17,460 nucleotides of DNA from DATGHS01 sp035307785 (GTDB taxonomy: Bacteria; Planctomycetota; Planctomycetia; Gemmatales; Gemmataceae): positions 1-17,460 of the forward strand of contig DATGHS010000232.1 of NCBI GenBank assembly GCA_035307785.1, written 5' to 3'. Below the pieces are notes generated by a model. That model was not told where the DNA came from and did not search any database. It saw only the letters and a list, made by a program, of their open reading frames with translations. The position numbers and the translations under genes were made by a program. Below, one piece after another: positions 1 through 5,137 of this stretch; the first letter of the stretch is position 1; each line of letters starts with the position of its first letter.

Positions 1-930
1 TGGCCGGCCACGCCATCGCAAGCGCCGCCTCGTCCAGTGCCCACTCAATCCTCGTCCACCGCGATTCAGTCGACACCCGTTCCAGCTACTCACGACGAAG
101 AGATCCACGAAGACGGCTTTAAAGAAGACATTTCCGCAGAGCGCGCACCCTCTCGGTCACGCCGCCGCTACGAGGATGACCGTCCCCGCCGTCGTCGCGG
201 CCCGCGCGAGGACATGCGTGGCAAATGGCCCATCGTCATGTGGGGCGTGACGCTGGAACTGATCGCGATATTCCTGGGCATTCTGGGCATGTTGGTAATG
301 TTTTTGGGGGGCGCGGTTGCCGGCGCCTCGCTTGCTCGGGGCTCGCTCGGCGGTGCCGGCGGCGGGGGCGTGATCGTCCTCATCGGCGCACTTATGCTTG
401 GCGGGCAGGGCATACTCCGCATGGTGGCTTACGGCCTGTGCATTGCCTCGCCCATGCGAACCGGGGCGCGCGTCTTTGCCATTCTGGCCCTCGTGTTCTC
501 GCTTTTATCGGCCGCTGGCTATTTCGGCGGCATTGTGATCGGGCATTCGCGGGAAAACTTTGGCCAGACAGGTGGCGGCCTTTTCAGCATCGTTGCCTGG
601 TTTTGCTTCCTCTTCTGCCTGCGCGCCATTGCCGTCGCCTTACGGGAAGATGGGATCGTGGAAGAAATCAAGATGCTGATGGTTTGGCTTGGCATCTTCA
701 TTGGATGTTGCTTCGTAATGGGCTTCTTCTCGTGCCTCTTGGGCGGGGTGCTGTTTGCCGGCGCGGCGGGCTCGCGCGACCCCGATTCTGCAGCCGGCGG
801 CATGGCGGTGCTCGGCCTGCTCAGCTGCTTTTTCTTCGTCGTCATAGCAATCTTTGCGGTCGTGCTCTTTGTCAAGTACATCATTATTCTGTTCAGGGTC
901 CGCAGCGCCGTCGCATACAAAGTTGGTTAA
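1..930 (+). CDS. Multi-pass membrane protein, 5' end outside window
   Basis: The frame is open from base 1, so the GTG at 37 is only the first in-frame start visible; the true start may lie upstream and the gene is treated as 5'-partial. Counting from 37 (297 residues), residues 1-65 are a Pro/Ser-rich then strongly Arg-rich hydrophilic segment with RRRY and RPRRRRG, likely cytoplasmic. About six hydrophobic stretches follow, near residues 66-98, 109-135, 144-168, 181-202, 212-245 and 254-287, with Gly-rich loops. No catalytic motif was seen and no family was recognised. It ends 34 bases before the next plus-strand gene and could be co-transcribed with it, but nothing else links the two. That it is a real integral membrane protein is well supported; its function is unknown. 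Confidence 0.75.
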   Translation, partial: WPATPSQAPPRPVPTQSSSTAIQSTPVPATHDEEIHEDGFKEDISAERAPSRSRRRYEDDRPRRRRGPREDMRGKWPIVMWGVTLELIAIFLGILGMLVMFLGGAVAGASLARGSLGGAGGGGVIVLIGALMLGGQGILRMVAYGLCIASPMRTGARVFAILALVFSLLSAAGYFGGIVIGHSRENFGQTGGGLFSIVAWFCFLFCLRAIAVALREDGIVEEIKMLMVWLGIFIGCCFVMGFFSCLLGGVLFAGAAGSRDPDSAAGGMAVLGLLSCFFFVVIAIFAVVLFVKYIIILFRVRSAVAYKVG

Positions 931-964
931 GCATGCTGCTTGCGGCGTAGCAGAGGGTAATTGA

Positions 965-1873
965 ATGCAACTCGGTTTCGTCAGCGCGATTCTCGGGGAT
1001 CTTTCTCTCGAAGAGGTGTTTTCATTCGCGGCCGACGAAGGCTTTGGCTGCGTGGAGGTCATGTGCTGGCCACCGGGCAAAGCCGACCGCCGCTACGCCG
1101 GCGTCTGTCATCTCGATGTGAGCGACTTCAGCGAAAAGCAGGCCGACTCTGTTCGCAAGCTCGCGCAATTGCGTGGCGTGGCGATTTCTGGCCTCGGCTA
1201 CTATCCGAATCCGCTAGATGGCGATGCCGGCCATCGAAAGATGGTCGCTGAGCATTTGAAAAAGGTCATTTCCGCCGCTCCGAAGCTCGGCGTTAACGTC
1301 GTGAACACTTTCATCGGCCGCGATCATCGCCGGAATGTCGAAGAAAACTTGGCGCTGATGAAGGAGGTCTGGCCAGGCATCGTGAAGCACGCCGAAGTTT
1401 GCAGTGTGCGCATCGGCATCGAGAATTGCCCTATGCTCTTCAGCAACGACGAATGGCCGGGCGGCAAGAACCTGGCCATCTCGCCCGACCTTTGGCGGCG
1501 CCTCTTCGCCGAATTGCAAAGCTCGAACATCGGCTTGAACATCGACCCGTCACACCTAATTTGGCAACAGATCGACGCCGCACGCTGCATTCGCGAGTTC
1601 GGCAAACAGATCGTGCACGTACACGCCAAGGACGAGCGTATCGACCAAGACGAACTTTACGAACACGGCGTACTGGGCCTCGGCTGGCACAAGCCCAAGC
1701 TGCCGGGCCTAGGCGACGTGAACTGGGGTGCCTTCTTTAGCGCGCTGACAGACACGGGCTACAACGGACCGGTGTGCATTGAGGTCGAAGATCGGGCTTT
1801 TGAGGGCAGTTTGGAAGACCGCAAGCGGGCCCTGCGGCAGAGCAAGCGGTTTTTGGAACAATACATGGCGTGA
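965..1873 (+). CDS. Sugar phosphate isomerase/epimerase-type TIM barrel protein
   Basis: A 302-residue protein with the layout of the xylose isomerase-like/AP endonuclease 2 TIM-barrel superfamily. The usual divalent-metal ligands can be placed: Glu153 (in IGIENCPM), Asp194 (in LNIDPSHL), His220 (in HVHAKDE) and Glu273 (in CIEVEDRAF). Family members isomerise or epimerise sugars, inositols or related polyols; the substrate cannot be read from sequence. No signal peptide is seen, so it is probably cytoplasmic. The ATG at 965 is chosen because AGAGGG (952-957) lies 7 bases upstream. The gene is convergent with the MoeB-like gene, 23 bases away. Hydroxypyruvate isomerase or a plain hypothetical sugar isomerase are alternative labels within the same family. 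Confidence 0.85.
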   Translation: MQLGFVSAILGDLSLEEVFSFAADEGFGCVEVMCWPPGKADRRYAGVCHLDVSDFSEKQADSVRKLAQLRGVAISGLGYYPNPLDGDAGHRKMVAEHLKKVISAAPKLGVNVVNTFIGRDHRRNVEENLALMKEVWPGIVKHAEVCSVRIGIENCPMLFSNDEWPGGKNLAISPDLWRRLFAELQSSNIGLNIDPSHLIWQQIDAARCIREFGKQIVHVHAKDERIDQDELYEHGVLGLGWHKPKLPGLGDVNWGAFFSALTDTGYNGPVCIEVEDRAFEGSLEDRKRALRQSKRFLEQYMA

Positions 1874-1896
1874 TCAGCCGCTGCGGCGCAGCAGTT

Positions 1897-2937
1897 TCAA
1901 TGCCCGATGTATTTCGCATACAACGTTCGCGCTTTATCCTCGTCCGCCGTCCCTTTGATAATTGCGCGTCCATCGGGGAACACGGTAAATTGATACTCGT
2001 CCACGTCGAACTTCAGCATGAAGCGGTTGAAGCTAACTTTGCCGAGGACGCCGAGTTGCTTTGACATGCTTTCAAAGTCCAATTGCCCGGCCACGCGGTG
2101 GCTCACTTGCACCGCATTGCGGCCGCAAAGGCTGGTGGTCTGCGAACCGTGCGCGCCTTCGAGCCATTCGAATTTGCGCTGCTTGCAGCACACGCAGTTG
2201 CCGCGCTCGCGCAACTTGGAAATGGCGAATTTCTTGTGCACATTCTCCCAAACGTCGAGGAAGATCAGGTCGCGGTTTATCGCATCGATCTTCCCGGCCA
2301 GGATCTTAAATGCCTCAGTGGCTTGGTAGCTGGCAATGATGTTGACGATGGGACCGAGCACACCTGCCGTCTCGCACGTCGCCGCTTCGCCGGGGGCCGG
2401 GGCGGCTTCGATCACGCAGCGCAGGCACGGCGTCTGACCGGGAATGATTGTCATGGTCTGCCCGTGTGAGCCGATGCAGCCGCCGTAGACCCAGGGCTTG
2501 CCGAGTTTCACCGCCGCGTCGTTGATGAGGTAGCGAATCTCGAAGTTATCGGTGCCATCGAGGATCAGGTCGGCGTCTTGCACCAGTTCGATGATGTTGG
2601 TGCGGTCCACGTCGGTGACGACGGGTTCGATGGTCACCGATGAATTGATCGCGCGCAGTTTCCGAGCCGCGGCTTCGGCTTTCGGCAGATTCGCGGTCAC
2701 GTCGCCTTCGTCGAACAGCACCTGGCGCTGGAGATTGCTAGTTTCGATGAAATCGCGGTCGATGAGGCGCAGATAGCCGACCCCGGCGCGGACGAGCACG
2801 TTGGCCAGCACGGTGCCGAGTGCACCGCAGCCGCAGAGCGTGACCTTACTGGCCAGCATGCGGCGCTGGCCTTCGCTGCCGATGCCGGAGAAGCGCATCT
2901 GGCGGGAATAACGATCAGGAGAAGAATCGGGGGACAT
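1897..2937 (-). CDS. MoeB/ThiF/HesA family adenylyltransferase (E1-like)
   Basis: A 346-residue E1-like enzyme. Such enzymes adenylate the C-terminal Gly-Gly of a ubiquitin-like sulfur carrier before thiocarboxylation. Visible motifs: N-terminal RYSRQMRF; nucleotide-binding GCGALG at 36-41; LIDRDFIETSNLQRQ with Asp60, Asn68 and Arg71; DGTDNFEIR at 127-135; Cys188 before GVLGP, where ThiF-type enzymes carry a cysteine; and two zinc Cys pairs, CLRC (171-174) and C248/C251. There is no rhodanese domain as in MoeZ. Instead a roughly 75-residue tail begins CGRNAVQV and ends FPDGRAIIKGT...YIGH. The MoaD-like carrier lies upstream on the same strand, separated by the 109-aa gene and a repeat block, so it is the obvious partner. 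No clear Shine-Dalgarno precedes the ATG. Whether it serves molybdopterin, thiamin or amino-acid sulfur transfer is not decided by sequence. Confidence 0.92.
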   Translation of the reverse strand: MSPDSSPDRYSRQMRFSGIGSEGQRRMLASKVTLCGCGALGTVLANVLVRAGVGYLRLIDRDFIETSNLQRQVLFDEGDVTANLPKAEAAARKLRAINSSVTIEPVVTDVDRTNIIELVQDADLILDGTDNFEIRYLINDAAVKLGKPWVYGGCIGSHGQTMTIIPGQTPCLRCVIEAAPAPGEAATCETAGVLGPIVNIIASYQATEAFKILAGKIDAINRDLIFLDVWENVHKKFAISKLRERGNCVCCKQRKFEWLEGAHGSQTTSLCGRNAVQVSHRVAGQLDFESMSKQLGVLGKVSFNRFMLKFDVDEYQFTVFPDGRAIIKGTADEDKARTLYAKYIGH

Positions 2938-2960
2938 GGTAAACCAAGCATGCTTTCTTT

Positions 2961-3169
2961 ACCCCGAAGGGGTTAAACAACACAGCCCAGGGTTGCCGCG
3001 AAGCGGCTACCCTGGGTTGCGATGGCCCGTTTAGCTACAACCCTGAAAGGGTTGAATAGCGGGCGCTGTGTGCAACCCCTTCGGGGTAGGTGCGTGGGTG
3101 GCACATATTCCCCAGGGTAGCCGCGAAGCGCGGCAACCCTGGGCTATGGTATGGAACCCCTTCGGGGTT
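2961..3169. repeat. Cluster of six palindromes in two inverted composite units
   Basis: Six stem-loop sequences follow one another: ACCCCGAAGGGGT (2961-2973), a 31-nt CCCAGGG...CCCTGGG stem (2986-3016), CAACCCTGAAAGGGTTG (3038-3054), ACCCCTTCGGGGT (3075-3087), a 33-nt CCCAGGG...CCCTGGG stem (3111-3143) and AACCCCTTCGGGGTT (3155-3169). The first three and the last three form two roughly 95-bp units. The central element of the second unit is approximately the reverse complement of that of the first, so the pair is inverted, as in bacterial interspersed mosaic elements built from REP sequences. It lies between the 109-aa gene and the MoeB-like gene, both on the minus strand, and may affect mRNA stability. 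Translated on the plus strand it gives a spurious open frame. Confidence 0.85.
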
Positions 3170-3179
3170 CCTGGAGGAC

Positions 3180-3509
3180 TCAACCAACACCGAAATCGCC
3201 AAGAAAGCCTTTCACGAATTGAATCGCATTCGCATCCCAGCCTTCTTCCTTTGCAAAGCCGGCTAGTGTTTCCAAGTCTTCGCGCATGCGCTGCAATTCC
3301 GCTCCGCAAAGGCGTTGCAGATAGCCGGCGATGTATTCCATTTGCTCCTCCGCCGCATCCGGGTTCACGATGTCGGCCTCCGAGCCTTGGAGGAATACGA
3401 TCGCGTGCAGCACCGCGAGCAGCAGCGGATGCACGCCCAGCTCCGGCGGAATCACCGGGAAGACGGCAGCGCCTTCGGGGACTTCGGGGGAATCGTCGGG
3501 AGAGCGCAT
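3180..3509 (-). CDS. Hypothetical 109-aa protein in sulfur-carrier operon
   Basis: A 109-residue acidic protein with no family recognised. Residues 1-25 are Pro-rich (SPDDSPEVPEG, PVIPPELG). The rest looks helical: HPLLLAVLHAIVFLQGSEA, then a segment with LQRLCGAELQRMREDLE, then WDANAIQFVKGFL near the end. The open frame extends upstream to 3584, but that extension translates a perfect 44-bp palindrome, so the inner ATG at 3509 is preferred; no Shine-Dalgarno is seen. It lies between the MoaD-like carrier and the MoeB-like enzyme on the same strand. It lacks the HxH...SxxD signature of JAMM/Mec peptidases, which occupy a comparable slot in CysO-type operons. A scaffold or regulator of the sulfur-carrier system is a guess from context only. 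Confidence 0.7.
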   Translation of the reverse strand: MRSPDDSPEVPEGAAVFPVIPPELGVHPLLLAVLHAIVFLQGSEADIVNPDAAEEQMEYIAGYLQRLCGAELQRMREDLETLAGFAKEEGWDANAIQFVKGFLGDFGVG

Positions 3510-3519
3510 ATTATTATTT

Positions 3520-3563
3520 GCCGCTTGCGGCTTAGCGCTCGCGAGCGCTAAGCCGCAAGCGGC
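3520..3563. repeat. Perfect 44-bp palindrome
   Basis: Bases 3520-3541 are exactly the reverse complement of 3542-3563, with no loop. It lies between the 109-aa gene start (3509) and the MoaD-like gene stop (3571), so on the minus strand it would form a strong hairpin between two co-directional genes. Half of it (GCTAAGCCGCAAGCGGC) recurs at 4444-4460. It resembles dispersed planctomycete intergenic palindromes. No T-run follows on the minus strand, so it is not a classic terminator. Confidence 0.9.
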
Positions 3564-3570
3564 TACTCGG

Positions 3571-3843
3571 TCAACCCCCCGCAACCGCGGGGATAATGCT
3601 CAATTCATCGCCGTCCTTCGTTTTCGTGGACAGGTCGTCGAGGTAGCGGATGTCCTCGTCGTTCAAATAGATATTCAAGAACGGCTTAACCTGCCCGCGG
3701 TCGAAAATCTTCGCCGACAGCGCCGGGAACTGCTTGCACAGATCATCGAGCGCCGCCTGAACGGTCGCCCCGCCGGCCTCAACGGTGGTCTTGCCTTGCG
3801 TGTGTTCCCGCAACGGGGTGGGGATTTGGATTTTTATGGGCAT
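3571..3843 (-). CDS. MoaD/ThiS family ubiquitin-like sulfur carrier
   Basis: A 90-residue protein of the beta-grasp MoaD/ThiS family. It starts with MPIKIQIPTPLREHTQGK, has the helix-forming VQAALDDLCKQFPALSAKIF, the strand LNIYLNDEDIRYLDDLSTKTKDGDELSIIP, and ends exactly in Ala-Gly-Gly (residues 88-90), the C-terminus that is adenylated and thiocarboxylated. Because it ends in GG, no peptidase is needed to expose it, unlike precursors with trailing residues. The ATG at 3843 has a partial Shine-Dalgarno (AAAGGAT) about 9 bases upstream. It is transcribed with a threonine synthase-like gene upstream and a MoeB-like E1 downstream. No MoaE partner is in the window, which slightly favours a role as sulfur donor in amino-acid synthesis over molybdopterin synthesis; this is inference. 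Confidence 0.9.
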   Translation of the reverse strand: MPIKIQIPTPLREHTQGKTTVEAGGATVQAALDDLCKQFPALSAKIFDRGQVKPFLNIYLNDEDIRYLDDLSTKTKDGDELSIIPAVAGG

Positions 3844-3874
3844 AAGGGTTGATCCTTTCCATTTCTTACACGCT

Positions 3875-4423
3875 TTAAAGAACGGATTTCCGATTGATCT
3901 CTGTGTTCGGATAAACGCCTTTGTGTTTTAGTTCTAATATCAGTGAATTCGAGCCGTGCATTTGCTTGAATTCCATTTCTCCACGCGTGATACCAATGCA
4001 CCGAAGTATTCCGTAGTTTTCGCCGTCGATTTCGGCGGTGCACAATTTCTCGAGAACCACTCCTTGAATTGGTTCGTCTGCCGAAACCCAGGCAGCGATG
4101 TCCAGCGTGTGATGGTGCCCAAAGACAACATCTTCGGACGTGCGTCCAATACGCGTCAGTATTCGGCGGACCCACGTTTCATCATCACAAGTTGCCGATA
4201 ACTCATATCGACCAAATCTGGCTGGTAGTTGCTCAGGTCGTGCCGCCAATTCGCAGGAGACATAAGTCGTGAATTTTGCGCCATTCCCTGCGCCAATAGT
4301 GCAAAAATTCAATGGTCCCCCAACATCAAACCCAATAATGGCAACGATAGTCTCTTTATCAATTGGCCCCAAAAGCGCCTCAAGTGGTTCGAATAGTTGG
4401 CGATAAAAAAGCTGGTAGTCCAT
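3875..4423 (-). CDS. Suppressor-of-fused (SUFU)-like protein
   Basis: A 182-residue protein from the ATG at 4423; the frame continues to a TTG at 4432, but the ATG is preferred. It starts MDYQLFYRQLFEPLEALLG. The pattern resembles bacterial SUFU-domain proteins: a mid-region YVSCELAARPEQLP followed by YELSATCDDETWVRR, then GHHHTLDI, a hydrophobic GVVLEKLC strand, and a C-terminal GITRGEMEFKQMHG segment like the conserved EMEFK-x-HG stretch near the end of that domain. Bacterial SUFU proteins are known as immunity proteins in polymorphic toxin systems and also occur alone. Base composition is lower in G+C than its neighbours: 25 G/C in the 60 bases 3961-4020, counted by hand. It sits between the displaced threonine synthase tail and the MoaD-like gene, so it looks acquired. 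The family call is from pattern memory and needs a profile search. Confidence 0.6.
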   Translation of the reverse strand: MDYQLFYRQLFEPLEALLGPIDKETIVAIIGFDVGGPLNFCTIGAGNGAKFTTYVSCELAARPEQLPARFGRYELSATCDDETWVRRILTRIGRTSEDVVFGHHHTLDIAAWVSADEPIQGVVLEKLCTAEIDGENYGILRCIGITRGEMEFKQMHGSNSLILELKHKGVYPNTEINRKSVL

Positions 4424-4444
4424 AATGGGCAACCCGAATTCCCG

Positions 4445-4465
4445 CTAAGCCGCAAGCGGCTTTAG
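4445..4465. repeat. Short palindrome CTAAGCCGC-type
   Basis: A near-palindrome of 21 bases (CTAAGCCGCAAGCGGCTTTAG with one unpaired position) that shares GCTAAGCCGCAAGCGGC with one half of the 44-bp palindrome at 3520-3563. It lies between the SUFU-like gene start and the displaced threonine synthase tail, abutting the tail at 4468, and so marks one edge of the rearranged segment. Confidence 0.7.
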
Positions 4466-4467
4466 CT

Positions 4468-4591
4468 GCTACACCAGCACCACCTGCCCGCTGCCTTCCA
4501 GCAGCGGCTCGAAGGCTTCCAGCGACGGCTTGATCGTCACCGGCGCTTCCAGTTCGCCGGCGATGGCGTCTTGCGTTTTCAGGCCGTTGCC
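4468..4591 (-). pseudogene. Displaced 3'-end fragment of threonine synthase gene
   Basis: These 124 bases align without gaps to 5137-5260, the 3' end of the intact threonine synthase gene, with 8 mismatches (about 94% identity). The fragment encodes in frame the last 40 residues plus TAG, beginning at the GNGLKTQDAI motif. Six of the eight differences are synonymous; the other two are Val to Ala and Glu to Ala. No start codon or upstream part of the gene accompanies it, so it is not expressed as threonine synthase. Similarity stops abruptly at both ends (4467/4468 and 4591/4592). The synonymous pattern indicates that the two copies diverged while both were functional coding sequence, so one tail probably came from another lineage. 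The 78-aa gene upstream reads its last three codons and stop out of frame in this fragment. Confidence 0.9.
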
Positions 4592-4815
4592 TTCGATGGC
4601 GTTCTCGGTTCCAACTCGGCTTCTTGTTCAATTAGAGCTTTTGCAGCGGCAAGCGCCTCTTCGTCCTCCAAGTCCCAGACCGCGCCAGCCTCCATACGAC
4701 CGGCCGTCATAGCAACGTTGGCAATTGTTTGCCCCAAACGCCACTCTGGCTTTAGTTTGCTAAGCTGACTCAGTGCATCGAGAAGCTCTTGACGCGTTTG
4801 CTCACTTGAATTCAT
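4579..4815 (-). CDS. Small 78-aa protein, partner of the ParB-like gene
   Basis: A 78-residue acidic, helical-looking protein: TRQELLDALSQLSKLKPEWRLGQTIANVAMTAGR, then GAVWDLEDEEALAAAKALIEQ. Its ATG overlaps the stop of the 99-aa gene in an ATGA (4812-4815) and has AGGAG 7 bases upstream (4823-4827), strong evidence of a translated, coupled pair. From memory it resembles small proteins with an LLxxLxxLxxxxPxWRxGQxIAN pattern that occur in pairs in planctomycetes; no function is known to me. The C-terminus is odd: the last three codons and the stop lie inside the displaced threonine synthase fragment, read in a different frame, so the native end may have been lost. An antitoxin or immunity role is a hypothesis from gene layout only. 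Confidence 0.75.
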   Translation of the reverse strand: MNSSEQTRQELLDALSQLSKLKPEWRLGQTIANVAMTAGRMEAGAVWDLEDEEALAAAKALIEQEAELEPRTPSKATA

Positions 4816-5111
4816 ATCTTTTCTCCTACACGGGGCGTCGTGCCAGCCGGCCCCTTCAATGTCCCGGTCACTTCGACAGTAATCAATGTGCCGGGCAAGT
4901 ATTTCGCCGCTCGAGTTGCCCTCGTGACACCGTTGAAAATCACAAGTTTGCCATCGGAACCGCGTTTGACTTCGGGCGGGGGCATTCCCTGAATGGACTT
5001 TCCGAATTTCGCGAATTGCCGCGCGAGCTTCAATGGATCGGCTCCATCGCGCCGCGATCCCGGCAAGTGAAGCGTAGCAGGGTCTACCTGCAGGAATTCA
5101 CGCTTCCGCAT
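4812..5111 (-). CDS. Small ParB/sulfiredoxin-like 99-aa protein
   Basis: A 99-residue protein starting MRKREFLQVDPATLHLPGSRR. The middle, GMPPPEVKRGSDGKLVIFNG followed by VTRATRAAKYLPGTLITVEV, follows the ParB/Srx-fold pattern: a preferred-value strand, DGxLxIxNG, then a G-x-T/R-R-x-x-A helix, then a final strand. There is no HTH region as in true ParB, so it is a stand-alone single domain; stand-alone ParB-like domains are known as nucleases, kinases and toxin modules. The ATG at 5111 lies 26 bases downstream of the threonine synthase stop with no obvious Shine-Dalgarno, so expression probably depends on that transcript. It overlaps the 78-aa gene by 4 bases. The ParB-like assignment is tentative. 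Confidence 0.75.
   Translation of the reverse strand: MRKREFLQVDPATLHLPGSRRDGADPLKLARQFAKFGKSIQGMPPPEVKRGSDGKLVIFNGVTRATRAAKYLPGTLITVEVTGTLKGPAGTTPRVGEKI
4823..4827 (-). promoter_or_regulatory. Ribosome binding site of the 78-aa gene, inside the 99-aa gene
   Basis: On the minus strand AGGAG stands 7 bases before the ATG at 4815, within the last codons of the 99-aa gene, whose TGA overlaps that ATG. This fixes the start and implies translational coupling of the pair. Confidence 0.7.
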
Positions 5112-5137
5112 TTTTCAAGTTACCACAACGGGAATGG

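Noticed and set aside
2961..3169. CRISPR array from repeated stem-loops
   Set aside because: Units differ in sequence, alternate in orientation and have no uniform spacers; they fit REP/BIME-like repeats.
3180..3509. Mec/JAMM-type peptidase in the sulfur-carrier operon
   Set aside because: The 109-aa protein lacks the HxH and SxxD metal-binding residues and is too short.
3068..3535. Plus-strand open frame of 155 codons
   Set aside because: Its first third is a translation of the palindromic repeat cluster and the rest is antisense to the 109-aa gene; no ribosome site or protein-like pattern.
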